A stretch of 43,504 nucleotides of DNA from Gordoniibacillus chartarius (GCF_042432825.1 NZ_JBHLWN010000062.1:1-43504), one strand, 5' to 3'; positions 7,606-16,114 are shown, counted from the stretch's first letter. Numbers and translations: made by a program. The notes: a model not told the origin generated them from the letters alone.

Positions 7606-9234
7606 CTAGTCTAGCCATTGATATACTTTGTTCGGATTGCTGTCGTTCGTTTGCAGGGGAAGCCGGAATGCCGGCTTCCCTTTGCCGTTTCCGGGATTTC
7701 CCCCGCCCCCTGCGCTGCCTGTTCCGCTGCCGCTCAGCGGTGCATCTTCGGGCAGAAGACCGCTGCCGATCGTTACTTTCGTCCCGTGCGGTACCATATC
7801 GTACAATTCCTCCACATCCGCCTGAAGCATCCGCACGCAGCCGAGCGACTCGTCCTGACCGATGCTCGACGGCTTATTCGTACCGTGAATCGCATACAGC
7901 GTATCCGACAGCGTCATCCCCCGCGAGCCGAAATCACCGTTCGACTTGTTGTTCGGGTTGCGGACCTTTTCCGATATCGTAAACTCGCCGTCAGGCGTCT
8001 TGTCGCCGCCCAAGCCGACCGGATACAGCCGCACGATACGGTTGCCCGACAGCAGGGCGAGCCGGTGCTGTTTCTTATCGACGACGATGCGAAGCGGCTC
8101 GGAAAGCGGCGGCAGCTGTGCGCCCGGAGGCGCTTTGGCGGATGCCGATGATGCGGGCGGCTCCGCCGCCGTCCCGGCGGCAGGAACGGCCGTTGATCCC
8201 GCTTGTACGATGATGGGAAAACGCGCTTGCATCTCCGGCGTTACTCCCGGCAGCAGATTGTCGGGATACGGTCTGGCCAGCTGCTCCGGCTGCTGAGGCG
8301 CCGTGCCGTAGCGCTGCGTATATGCGGCGATGGCGGAACGCAGCACTGCGTCCTGCTCCTGGGCGGACGCCCAGGCATCGACGACGGCGCGCGCCGCGTC
8401 CGCGCCGACGACCTCGCAGGCGCAGGCTGCCGGATCGAGCGGGCGTGCGGTCCGCACGCCCGTCTCGTCGGCGGCGCCTAGCCTGAACAGCAGCTTCGCC
8501 GGGACGTGCCAGTACACCCACTGGCCGTCCGGCGAAGCTGCCCCCGCGGCGGCGATCGCTTCGCCGCCGCTTCCCGCCGCCAGCAGCGCCATCGCTTGCG
8601 CTGCGGCGGCGCCGCTGCCGGCCCCGGCTTCGCCCGGGGCCGCGTACAGCACAGCGGGGGGCTGCCCGGCCCCCGCTGTGCCCGGTGCCGGCCCGCCGGG
8701 CTGGCCGGCACCGCCGGCGGCGCCTGGCGCCGCAGCGGCGGGCTGCGCGGGGGCGGCGGCTGCGCCGCCGTCCGCCCCGCGCCGGTCCGCCTCCGCGGCG
8801 CCCGCGCCCGGCTCGGCGTCGGACGCCGACGCCGAGAACAGCAGCAGCGCGGCCAGGCCCGCGCCGAGCAGCGCCGTGCGGCGGCGCCGCCGCTGCTGCG
8901 CCGGTGCCGCAGCCTGCGGCTTCGCGCGGCTGCCTCCCGCTCGCTCCGCCGCCTGCGCATCCGTCATCTCTCGCTTCAGCCGTTCGAGATCGACATCCGG
9001 CTTGCGCTTCTCGAACGCCTCATACACTTCGCCCGCTTGAGCGAAGCAGTATGCGGCTTTGCCCTCCTTGCCCTGCGCGGCATATTCTCTGCCCAGCAAG
9101 TACCAGGCCATCTTCTGATCGGGATGCTCGCGTAAAAACTGCTTCAAATACAGCGGATCGTCGATTTGGCTCCGGTCGAAAAATTGCTTTACCTGCTGAT
9201 CCGTCCCTTTGCGCTCTATCGGTTTTCCTTCCAC
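7606..9234 (-). CDS. L,D-transpeptidase (YkuD) with N-terminal cytoplasmic region and membrane anchor
   Basis: The protein has 542 residues. Residues 1-100 look cytoplasmic and TPR-like (DPLYLKQFLREHPDQKMAWYLLGREYAAQGKEGKAAYCF). A basic stretch RRRRRT and membrane helix (about 119-136) follow, then a long Ala/Gly/Pro-rich linker (about 137-215). A globular stretch comes next, then the YkuD domain (about 375-490). It carries LRIVVDKKQHRLALLSGN, YPVGLGGDKTPDGEFTI and the catalytic HGTNKPSSIG ... SLGCVRM with Cys 466. Such enzymes form 3-3 cross-links or attach proteins in peptidoglycan; the orientation places the catalytic domain outside the cell. An extra tail of about 70 residues follows the catalytic domain. 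The start is GTG 9234, seven bases after AGGAGG. The linker DNA is far richer in GC than its surroundings. Confidence 0.88.
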   Translation of the reverse strand: MEGKPIERKGTDQQVKQFFDRSQIDDPLYLKQFLREHPDQKMAWYLLGREYAAQGKEGKAAYCFAQAGEVYEAFEKRKPDVDLERLKREMTDAQAAERAGGSRAKPQAAAPAQQRRRRRTALLGAGLAALLLFSASASDAEPGAGAAEADRRGADGGAAAAPAQPAAAAPGAAGGAGQPGGPAPGTAGAGQPPAVLYAAPGEAGAGSGAAAAQAMALLAAGSGGEAIAAAGAASPDGQWVYWHVPAKLLFRLGAADETGVRTARPLDPAACACEVVGADAARAVVDAWASAQEQDAVLRSAIAAYTQRYGTAPQQPEQLARPYPDNLLPGVTPEMQARFPIIVQAGSTAVPAAGTAAEPPASSASAKAPPGAQLPPLSEPLRIVVDKKQHRLALLSGNRIVRLYPVGLGGDKTPDGEFTISEKVRNPNNKSNGDFGSRGMTLSDTLYAIHGTNKPSSIGQDESLGCVRMLQADVEELYDMVPHGTKVTIGSGLLPEDAPLSGSGTGSAGGGGNPGNGKGKPAFRLPLQTNDSNPNKVYQWLD

Positions 9235-9371
9235 CGCTGCTCCTCCTGTTTCGTTACCACCTTATTCCAATAATGTATCGGCACGAAAACGGTATCTTGG
9301 GAGAGGCTTAAGTCCTATACGAGCCCCTGCTTTGCCCCAGATGACGCATCGCATCCTAATCCCGCAACAAG

Positions 9372-9397
9372 CAAAAAACCGGAGGCATCGCCCCCGG
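9372..9397 (-). terminator. intrinsic terminator of the HD-GYP gene/signalling operon
   Basis: In the minus direction CCGGGGGC-GAT-GCCTCCGG forms a stem of eight pairs (one G-U) followed by six Ts. It lies 30 bases beyond the HD-GYP stop and before the transpeptidase start. Confidence 0.85.
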
Positions 9398-9426
9398 CTC
9401 ATCTCACTGCCTTATTTCCAATCGCC

Positions 9427-10143
9427 CTATTCCTGCTCAGCCGCATCCATCAAATACCGCTTCTCTTCCATAACCGCCGCAAACGCTTGAACGACGATCG
9501 GATCGAAATGCGTACCTTGACAGCGCAGCAGCTCCTGTACGCCCTCATAATAGCTTCGGCCTTTGGAGTAAGGACGGTCTGTTGTCATCGCATCGAAAGC
9601 GTCGGCTACTGCCGTAATCCGCGCGAAGAATGGAATCTCTTCGCCTTTGAGTCCATCCGGATAGCCGGTACCGTCCATCTTCTCATGGTGATGCTTGGCG
9701 ATAAGCGCTGCGGATACATGCTTCCCTTCTTCCTCCATCTTCGATAAGATGCGCGCGCCGATCGTCGCATGCGAGATCATGACCGCAAACTCGTTGTCAT
9801 CCAGGCTGTTTTCCTTCAGCAGCACGCTATCCGGCACTCCGATCTTGCCGATATCGTGCATCAAGACAGCTCGATGAAATTGCTTGCATTGCTCCTCCGG
9901 TACGCCTAGCTTACGGGCGATCCAGAGCGAGTACAGCGCTACGCGGGAAGAATGACCGGCTGTATACGGATCCCGGGATTCCAGAGCGACGATCAGCATA
10001 TGGATGGCGCTCATCGTAAACGGCAGCTTCTGCTCCTGTCCGTCTGCATACAGCTCTTGTGCGGATTCCAGCAGCAGCGTCAGTTCCCGGTTGCGCTGCT
10101 CCAACACACGGATCCGTTCCTCCAGAAAGGAGGTGTCTCTCAT
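9427..10143 (-). CDS. HD-GYP domain phosphodiesterase-like protein
   Basis: This protein is 238 residues from ATG 10143, which has GGAGTG seven bases upstream; the upstream in-frame TTG 10149 lies too close to that site. A coiled-coil N terminus (FLEERIRVLEQRNRELTLLLESAQ) precedes the HD-GYP domain. That domain has ESRDPYTAGHSSRVALYS with His 64, the HD pair in VLMHDIGKIGVPD (96-97), HHHEKMDGTGYPDGLKGEEIP (151-171) with the GYP motif, and RITAVADAFDAMTTDRPY. All catalytic ligands are present, so it may hydrolyse a cyclic dinucleotide such as c-di-GMP. No receiver domain is present, so its input is unknown. It is the last gene of the cyclase-FecR-NHL run, 60 bases after the NHL stop, with a hairpin in between. 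Confidence 0.85.
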   Translation of the reverse strand: MRDTSFLEERIRVLEQRNRELTLLLESAQELYADGQEQKLPFTMSAIHMLIVALESRDPYTAGHSSRVALYSLWIARKLGVPEEQCKQFHRAVLMHDIGKIGVPDSVLLKENSLDDNEFAVMISHATIGARILSKMEEEGKHVSAALIAKHHHEKMDGTGYPDGLKGEEIPFFARITAVADAFDAMTTDRPYSKGRSYYEGVQELLRCQGTHFDPIVVQAFAAVMEEKRYLMDAAEQE

Positions 10144-10169
10144 CTGCAATCACTCCCTGATAGCCGGAA

Positions 10170-10192
10170 GCCCCAGGGAAGGTCCCCGGGGC
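10170..10192 (-). repeat. hairpin between the NHL and HD-GYP genes
   Basis: The arms GCCCCAGGGA (10170-10179) and TCCCCGGGGC (10183-10192) pair with one mismatch around a 3-base loop. In the minus direction no T tract follows, so this is more likely an mRNA-stability or attenuating hairpin than a full terminator. Confidence 0.55.
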
Positions 10193-10203
10193 AACGTTAA
10201 GCC

Positions 10204-11796
10204 TTATTTTGTTCGCAGCACGGCAGCGCGCACTTCCCCAGCCCATTGTACGTCAAGTCCGATCTCTTCGGCAAAGAAACGAACCGGTACATATGTGCGG
10301 CCATCCTTGATATAGGGAGCAACGTCCGTAGGCTTGCTTACGTCGGCTTGTCCGGCTTCTTTGCGCGTCAGGCCGGTTTTCCCGACATACAGCTCAACGG
10401 TCGTATCGCCCTTCACAAGCGAGACGGTCTGATCATCCGAAAATTTCACTTCATAACCGAGCTCCTCGGCGATGAATCGAACCGGAACCATCGTGCGGCC
10501 GTTTTCGATTTCGGGCTGCGCATCGAATGCAATTTGCTTATTCTCAACGACGACCTTCACCAGGTTGTCTTTAGTCAGCACCGGAAGCTGGTAAGCCTCG
10601 AGCTGCCGAATCCGGTTGTTGCCCGAATCCGCTACATAAATCGTTCCGTCCGTGTCAATGGCAACTCCGGTCGGGACATTAAACAGCGCCCCCGACTCCG
10701 TCCCGTCATGAAAGCCATGATCGTTTGGCGTTCCGGCAAGCGTCGACACGACGCCATCCTTGATATAGCGGACCGCATGATTCAGCGAATCGGCGACAAC
10801 CAGACCGCCATTGGGATCAACCGCAATCCCTTTCGGGAAGTTGAACATCGCCTGATCGGCCGCTCCGTCCGCATAATCCCCCTCGGCATACAGCGAAGCT
10901 TTCGCGTAGAGCGTTCCGTTCTCGCCTGTGCCTGAACCGGCAACCGTCGTCACTTTACCTGCCGCAAAATCAATATAACGAATACGCTGATTCCCGGAGT
11001 CACTCACATACAGATTGCCCTTGGCATCCAAAGCGAGTCCCGTCGGTTCATTGAACAAGGCGGTTTTCAAATCCCCGTCCCTGTAATCTCCTGCCGGCCT
11101 GACAACCGAAGCAGACAGTTTTACGGCACGTTTGGAAGCCGCATTGAGAGTGCTCACCGTTCCGTCGGCGGTTATTTTGCGAATCACGTGGTTCAAAGTA
11201 TCCGCAACATAGACGGTACCGTCCGCTGTCACTGCGATTCCCGTCGGATAATACAGCTGAGCCTCCGCTCCCTTACCGTCCTTCAAACCGAGAACGCCGT
11301 TACCGGCCAATGTGGTTACGTTGCCGCTCGTATCGATTTTGCGAACGGCATGATTATCGGAATCCGCGACATAGACGCTGCCTTTGCCATCGACTGCCAG
11401 CGCTAATGGATTATTAAACAAGGATCGTTCCGCTTTGCCGTCCACCAGCGCTCCTTGCGGCAGCCCTTTGTTATCCAAAATGACGCTGATCGGCAGTCCC
11501 GCTGCTGTCGATACGATGCCGCCGCTTAGCTTACGAATCTTGTCATTCGTCGCGTCTGCAATATATACCGTCTTATCCGCCCCTATTGCAACCCCTGTCG
11601 GCATCCGGAACGACGCTTCCGCCGCCGCGCCGTCCTGCTCCGTATATGCGCCGCTGCCCGCAACGGTCGACACTTGAAGCATCGGCGTGCCATTACTGTT
11701 CAATACCGCTGCGGAATCGGCGGCGTATGCCGCCGTTCCCGCAACGGAGCTTGTAAGCAAGAGCAATGATAGCGTAGTTTTCGTTAAAAGTTTCAT
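10204..11796 (-). CDS. secreted NHL-repeat beta-propeller protein with C-terminal stalk (copper amine oxidase N-like) domains
   Basis: A 530-residue exported protein. Residues 1-25 are a signal peptide ending AAYA-AD. Residues about 40-415 carry NHL-type propeller repeats: MPTGVAIGADKTVYIADATNDKIRKL, NPLALAVDGKGSVYVADSDNH, YPTGIAVTADGTVYVADTLNH, EPTGLALDAKGNLYVSDSGNQRIR, FPKGIAVDPNGGLVVADSLNH and VPTGVAIDTDGTIYVADSGNN. Together these make a six-bladed propeller. Residues about 418-530 hold two halves of the stalk domain (NGRTMVPVRFIAEELGYEV and DGRTYVPVRFFAEEIGLDV). Paenibacillaceae use this domain in many surface and secreted proteins. ATG 11796 has GGGAG upstream. It follows the FecR/Ig gene by 30 bases and probably binds an extracellular ligand or partner; no enzymatic residues are seen. 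Confidence 0.88.
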   Translation of the reverse strand: MKLLTKTTLSLLLLTSSVAGTAAYAADSAAVLNSNGTPMLQVSTVAGSGAYTEQDGAAAEASFRMPTGVAIGADKTVYIADATNDKIRKLSGGIVSTAAGLPISVILDNKGLPQGALVDGKAERSLFNNPLALAVDGKGSVYVADSDNHAVRKIDTSGNVTTLAGNGVLGLKDGKGAEAQLYYPTGIAVTADGTVYVADTLNHVIRKITADGTVSTLNAASKRAVKLSASVVRPAGDYRDGDLKTALFNEPTGLALDAKGNLYVSDSGNQRIRYIDFAAGKVTTVAGSGTGENGTLYAKASLYAEGDYADGAADQAMFNFPKGIAVDPNGGLVVADSLNHAVRYIKDGVVSTLAGTPNDHGFHDGTESGALFNVPTGVAIDTDGTIYVADSGNNRIRQLEAYQLPVLTKDNLVKVVVENKQIAFDAQPEIENGRTMVPVRFIAEELGYEVKFSDDQTVSLVKGDTTVELYVGKTGLTRKEAGQADVSKPTDVAPYIKDGRTYVPVRFFAEEIGLDVQWAGEVRAAVLRTK

Positions 11797-11826
11797 AGCT
11801 AGCTCCCTTGAATTATTGGACTGGAA

Positions 11827-13329
11827 TTACTTCGTATAGGTGAACGATGTGTTATTTTGTTGAGCGACGGGAATTGCATTCCCCGCCTGATCGACAATCA
11901 GCACGTATTCAAGCTTGAAGTGCACCGGATCGGATGTCGTTACGTTGAATGGAATCTTCACAAGCTGATCATTGGTGAACGATACGGTGGAGCCTGCATT
12001 GAATTTGGTAACGGCATAAATCGTTTCGAGCTTTGTCGCACCGTTAACCGTACCTTGCGCGTATTTGATCACTTCAACGCTTTGAGCATCCGGGAATTTG
12101 TCTACATTGCGAACCGGAGTGCCATAAGGGTTCCCCGTCCCGCTGTCGCGCATCTCATCGCTCAAAAAATGAAGCTCGACACCATACACATTCGATAATC
12201 CGTCCAGCTTCACAGCAACATCGAAGCCGTCCGTTCGATCGGTTTTCACCAAGGTTACGGAGCTTTGATTCTGCGTAGTCACCTCAACGACAGGATGAGC
12301 CGTGTTGTCAGCCGATGTTACGTAAACATTTAACTTCTGTCCCCATAAATCAGTGGTCCACGACACATTAAACTGACCGTTAAGCCCTGTAGTCCCCTGA
12401 GCAATGATATCACCGGAAACATTCTTAACAACAATCGTAGAGCCTGCACCTGCTTGACCTTGAACATAATTGCTGCCCGCGGTAATGCCTTCCGGCGCTT
12501 TTGCTTTCACTACAGCTTCCAATGCAGCGCTATTGTTACTTCCATCCGTCACATAGGCGCGGAGCGTCGTACCGGCCGGGATCAACTCCGATGCACTTAC
12601 ATTATACGAACCATTCGTTCCGACTGGCCCGCTCGCAACCGCTACATAGCTTGTTCCGCTAAGCTTTTCAATCTTAATCGTTTTTCCTGCCATCGCTTTA
12701 CCGCTAATGGACAGCGAGCGGTCATTAGCCGTCAGCTCCGTCGGCTTATCCAGCACAATTGTACCGCCCCCGTCCGAGCCCGAATTCGTGTTCGTATCCT
12801 GCTGCGGATTCTGCTGCGCCGGCGGCTTGGTTGGGTTGTTCACCGATTGTGCAGCACTTTGTACGATTTTCGCTTCTGCTTCCTTATTACTTTTCTTCTG
12901 ATCCCGAATTTGCTCCTGGACCTTTTTAATAAAATCGTTCAATTGCAGCTGCTGCTGAGTCCGGTTCTGCAGCGTCTGCTGGGCGATCCGATCCATCCGG
13001 TCTTTTTCAGCCTGCTTCTGCTGCTGCTGCGCTGGATCGACACCGGCGTTACGGTCGATTGCCGGCTTGTTCAAATCAATCTTCTGCTCGGTCTTTTGGA
13101 TATCCAGATTTGCATTGTCGATCAGTCTGCTGAGCTCGGCCGAATCCGTTTTATTCAACTTGATTGCTTCATTGGCAATATTGGATACGAGGCCGTTAAT
13201 ATTTTGCGATACTTTATTGAGATCCTCGAGAGTTTTTACCGTCAGGTCCGATACGGCATCTCCTCGCTGAAGAACAACGGGATTATTGTTGTTAAGTGCA
13301 TTTCTCAAGTTGTCGATCAGCTGCGTGTT
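11827..13329 (-). CDS. Ig-like and cohesin-like domain protein: distal half of the FecR gene after an in-frame TAG
   Basis: This frame directly continues the FecR-domain frame after a single TAG codon at 13330-13332; the next residues are NTQLIDNLRNALNNNNP. The first possible start, TTG 13308, has no ribosome binding site, so independent translation is doubtful. Numbered from that TTG, residues 20-80 are helical. Residues 90-150 are a Gln/Lys-rich coiled coil (AQQQQKQAEKDRMDR, FIKKVQEQIRDQKKSNKEAE). A Pro/Gln/Ser linker follows. Two Ig-like units cover about 185-345 (ISGKAMAGKTIKIEKLSG, VQGQAGAGSTIVVKNVSG). The last 140 residues resemble a cohesin-type fold (FDVAVKLDGLSNVYGVELHF, ... KIPFNVTTSDPVHFKLEYVL). 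Together with the first half this would be a secreted protein of about 750 residues. The domain calls are moderate; the same-frame junction is certain from the sequence. Confidence 0.75.
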   Translation of the reverse strand, partial: NTQLIDNLRNALNNNNPVVLQRGDAVSDLTVKTLEDLNKVSQNINGLVSNIANEAIKLNKTDSAELSRLIDNANLDIQKTEQKIDLNKPAIDRNAGVDPAQQQQKQAEKDRMDRIAQQTLQNRTQQQLQLNDFIKKVQEQIRDQKKSNKEAEAKIVQSAAQSVNNPTKPPAQQNPQQDTNTNSGSDGGGTIVLDKPTELTANDRSLSISGKAMAGKTIKIEKLSGTSYVAVASGPVGTNGSYNVSASELIPAGTTLRAYVTDGSNNSAALEAVVKAKAPEGITAGSNYVQGQAGAGSTIVVKNVSGDIIAQGTTGLNGQFNVSWTTDLWGQKLNVYVTSADNTAHPVVEVTTQNQSSVTLVKTDRTDGFDVAVKLDGLSNVYGVELHFLSDEMRDSGTGNPYGTPVRNVDKFPDAQSVEVIKYAQGTVNGATKLETIYAVTKFNAGSTVSFTNDQLVKIPFNVTTSDPVHFKLEYVLIVDQAGNAIPVAQQNNTSFTYTK

Positions 13330-14091
13330 CTATTCTGCGATAACCGGTGCGTCAATAATAAACGCTTTAATGATTGCCGGATCCGCTTGCTTCACGATTG
13401 TCGACACATCGACAATGTTGACTGCATTAATGAGATTGCTAGGCGGAGCTGCAGGATTTAGATTGATTTGCTGCGTTGGAGCCAGCAGAACGGTTTGGCT
13501 GTTCGTTTGGCTGTCCGATTTCTGAATTTGCGTCGCCGGATCCGGTGTCGCCGTCGTATCGCTGCCCACCAGCTTTTGAGTGCCCGTTACCTTCGCAGCT
13601 ACGAGTCCCGATGCAACGACGACCGACAGCGTTCCGTCCGGATTCGAAACAACCAGGTATGTCGTTCCCCGTACGCCCATCGTCGCCGTCGGCGTCTCGA
13701 CTTCGTCTTCATTGCCGGTAGCCAGCGACTTCACTTTGTTCCACATCGAGCCGACCCAAACCTTGAAGCCGTTCTTCTTTCCTTCGGCACTATCCGTAAG
13801 CTCCGAGATTGTAATCGTGGAATTCGGAACGATGGTACGCTCCGACTCCGGGTCGGCGATCTTGACGACAACGTTGCCGTCAGAGCCGGTATTAATCGTG
13901 TCGCCTTCGTTCAGCGGCATCCCTTCATAGGCGGGAATCGGATTCGAGCCGCCGCCTTTCGTTACCGTTACGTCACCGCTGACGGATGAAACGAGAGCGG
14001 AACGCGAAGTTTTGGCAAATGCCGCAGACGCAAATAAGTTAAAGCATAATGCAAATACGAGAATCATACTGGTCAAACGCGATAATTTCAT
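13330..14091 (-). CDS. secreted FecR domain-containing protein (ends at an in-frame TAG)
   Basis: A 253-residue exported protein from ATG 14091 with GGGGAGGAG ten bases upstream. Residues 1-26 are a signal peptide (MILVFALCFNLFASAAFA). A FecR domain spans about 38-165: VSGDVTVTKGGG, PLNEGDTINTGSDGNVVVKIAD, ESERTIVPNSTITISEL, TATMGVRGTTYLVVSNPDGTLSVVVASG. FecR domains outside iron signalling act as extracellular ligand-binding or wall-associated beta modules. The frame ends PVIAE-TAG, and the same frame continues for 500 codons into the Ig/cohesin-like part. The TAG therefore looks like a nonsense mutation or readthrough site within one longer gene rather than a natural end. It follows the CHASE2-cyclase gene by 42 bases. 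Confidence 0.85.
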   Translation of the reverse strand: MKLSRLTSMILVFALCFNLFASAAFAKTSRSALVSSVSGDVTVTKGGGSNPIPAYEGMPLNEGDTINTGSDGNVVVKIADPESERTIVPNSTITISELTDSAEGKKNGFKVWVGSMWNKVKSLATGNEDEVETPTATMGVRGTTYLVVSNPDGTLSVVVASGLVAAKVTGTQKLVGSDTTATPDPATQIQKSDSQTNSQTVLLAPTQQINLNPAAPPSNLINAVNIVDVSTIVKQADPAIIKAFIIDAPVIAE

Positions 14092-14133
14092 ATGATGATT
14101 GCTCCTCCCCTTTGTTGCAAGCTTGATTATATA

Positions 14134-15954
14134 TTAGGAAACCATGGGCTGGCCCGCTTCCGCCGGAGCCGATTTGTGACCAAGCACCTCATACAGCTTA
14201 ATAGCAACTGTCTTCCCCTTCATCATTTTCTCAGCAACGAAATTCGTCTCGAAATAATCCTTCACCAGCTCGTACGTTACTTCGGAAATGAGAATTTGGT
14301 TGGCTGTCGTCTGCGACTCGATCCGTGCGGCTGTGTTGACGTTATCGCCGATTGCCGTATAATCGACGCGCAAATACGAGCCGATGTTGCCGACGACAAC
14401 TTCGCCGGTGTTGATGCCGATGCCGCACGAAACGGTGACGCCGTGGCGCTGTTGAATTTGCTCCCGCACCTGGATCATCCCCTGCTGGATATCCCAAGCT
14501 GTCTTAACGGCATAATATGGATGATTCGGCACGTCCAACGGAGCATTGAACAGAATCATCGCCGCATCGCCGATAAACTTGTCGATCGTCCCGTGGTTTT
14601 GCAGTGCCTTCTCGGTAATCATGTTGAACATCGTGTTCAAGAAGTCGACGACCTCTTCCGGCTTCAGCTTCTCGGACAGCGTCGTAAATCCGCGAATATC
14701 GAGGAACAGAATGGAGAGCTCTTTGTTGATGCCGCCCAGCTGCAGCTCCTGGTCGCTCTTGGCAATCTCCTTGACGAGCTCCGGCGAAATGTAGCGGCCG
14801 AACTGCTTCGTGATAAAATTTTTCTGCTTCGATTCGTAGTACGTTTTGATGGCGATATTGACAAGGAATGCGACGAGCAGCGCAGCGACACCGTAAATAA
14901 CAGAAATGTATGTATTCGTTGCGGAGAACAGGACATATTGAGCCGCAATCAGAACGATGGCCGAGCCGACGGCGTAGACGACACCGCTGATGGCGCGCAA
15001 ACGCCACGTGAGCAATACGGTAAGGAGGAATGCAAGCAGCGGTATCAGCACGTTCTCGAGCCAATCCGGCCCTTCCGTTACATGCTGGCCCTTTAGCATC
15101 TGGGAAATCATGTTCGCGTGCGCATAAACAAGATACATCTGCGTATCAACCGGAGTTTTCCCTTGATCGTCGCTGGCCGCCGTCATGCCGATCAGCACGA
15201 TGCGGTCTTTGAACGTCTCGGGCTTCACTTTGTCGGACACCGCATTCGAGAACGACATCGTCAGGAAGTCTTTGGAAGCGCCGTCGTACTTAATGTTGAA
15301 GAGCTTCTTGCCGTCGTTATTCAGATACGGGTCTACGTTGCCTCCGGCAAGCTTAACCGCCTGCACGGACAATGACGGATACACCGTCGCCTTCCCGTCC
15401 TTATCGACCGCTTTGATTGCACTCCAAGCTTCGCGAATGCCGGTGTCGCTGTCCTCGATCCGGTTAATGTGTCCGGGAATCGAAGCTTCGAAAATTTCCG
15501 GAATCGCCTTGTTCAGCTCGTAAACGAGCGGATAGCCGTCAGCATCGTACCGGACGACATTCGTCAGCTCCGTATCGGTCTTGCTTACGATGGGAATGAT
15601 GACGTTCTTATGGTTCTTAAGTTCGTCCGCAAACGCTTTGTCGTGACTTTGGTCCTTGCTCCTTGAGGCGAACGTAATGTCGAAAACGACAGCTTTCGCG
15701 CCGGCGAGCTTCTTCAGCAGTGGAATATAGACGTCACGGTCCCAAGGAAACGTTCCGATACCGGCAATATCCTTGTCGTCAATACCGATGACGATAATAT
15801 CTTCATGCGGCTGCCCGGACATTGTCGATTCCATGTCGTAATCGTACAAATTATAATCCAAAACCTTGATCGAATCTGTTATCAAAATAACAAAAAGCAG
15901 AAAAACGGCAATGATATTGCCAATCCAAATCGTGCGCAGCTGGCTTCGCTTCAT
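14134..15954 (-). CDS. CHASE2 sensor with class III adenylate/guanylate cyclase domain
   Basis: A 606-residue membrane signalling enzyme. One N-terminal membrane helix (about 8-28) is followed by an extracellular CHASE2 domain (about 30-300) with IIVIGIDDKDIAGIGTFPWDRDVYIPLLKKL, AVVFDITFASRS and FKDRIVLIGMTAASDD. Three membrane helices (about 308-385) come next, then the class III cyclase domain (about 410-585). In it, LSILFLDIRGFTTLSE and FIGDAAMILFNAP supply metal-binding Asp 419 and Asp 463, Lys 459 is at the purine-selecting site, and NTAARIE supplies transition-state Asn 540 and Arg 544. The Lys favours ATP, but the partner position is Asp/Thr-like (YTAIGD), so adenylate cyclase is likelier than guanylate. 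ATG 15954 has GGGAGGGG upstream. It is the first gene of the signalling operon, with a good promoter 80-110 bases upstream. Confidence 0.92.
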   Translation of the reverse strand: MKRSQLRTIWIGNIIAVFLLFVILITDSIKVLDYNLYDYDMESTMSGQPHEDIIVIGIDDKDIAGIGTFPWDRDVYIPLLKKLAGAKAVVFDITFASRSKDQSHDKAFADELKNHKNVIIPIVSKTDTELTNVVRYDADGYPLVYELNKAIPEIFEASIPGHINRIEDSDTGIREAWSAIKAVDKDGKATVYPSLSVQAVKLAGGNVDPYLNNDGKKLFNIKYDGASKDFLTMSFSNAVSDKVKPETFKDRIVLIGMTAASDDQGKTPVDTQMYLVYAHANMISQMLKGQHVTEGPDWLENVLIPLLAFLLTVLLTWRLRAISGVVYAVGSAIVLIAAQYVLFSATNTYISVIYGVAALLVAFLVNIAIKTYYESKQKNFITKQFGRYISPELVKEIAKSDQELQLGGINKELSILFLDIRGFTTLSEKLKPEEVVDFLNTMFNMITEKALQNHGTIDKFIGDAAMILFNAPLDVPNHPYYAVKTAWDIQQGMIQVREQIQQRHGVTVSCGIGINTGEVVVGNIGSYLRVDYTAIGDNVNTAARIESQTTANQILISEVTYELVKDYFETNFVAEKMMKGKTVAIKLYEVLGHKSAPAEAGQPMVS

Positions 15955-16034
15955 ATTTGTCTACTTTTCCCCTCCCAAATGACCTAGTACCATTGTAAAA
16001 TGGGGTCTGGGGGTTGGCAATGTATTGTTTCAAA

Positions 16035-16063
16035 ATTCTACATATTGTATCGCATTCTGCCAA
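16035..16063 (-). promoter_or_regulatory. sigma-A promoter of the cyclase-FecR-NHL-HD-GYP operon
   Basis: On the minus strand TTGGCA (16063-16058), a 17-base spacer and TAGAAT (16040-16035) match the housekeeping consensus at 5 of 6 positions each. Transcription would start near 16028, about 75 bases before the cyclase ATG. Confidence 0.7.
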
Positions 16064-16069
16064 TATAAG

Positions 16070-16114
16070 AAAACCCGGAATAGGCATGTCGCACTAAGCG
16101 AGTCCTACGCCGGG
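16070..16114 (-). terminator. terminator downstream of the ferredoxin gene
   Basis: In the minus direction CCCGG...GTAGG pairs with CCTA...CCGGG and is followed by TTTTCTTAT. It lies just after the ferredoxin stop and directly upstream of the cyclase operon promoter. Confidence 0.7.

Noticed and set aside
8330..9311. Long plus-strand open frames opposite the L,D-transpeptidase
   Set aside because: They arise from the very GC-rich linker DNA, consist of Ala/Arg/Pro-rich low-complexity sequence and oppose a clear catalytic-domain gene.
1635..13332. Amber (TAG) recoding in this organism, suggested by in-frame TAGs in the GNAT and FecR genes
   Set aside because: Several intact genes here (pyrD, dinB, the L,D-transpeptidase) end in TAG at the expected family length. 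The GNAT gene also has a frameshift. Independent nonsense mutations are simpler.
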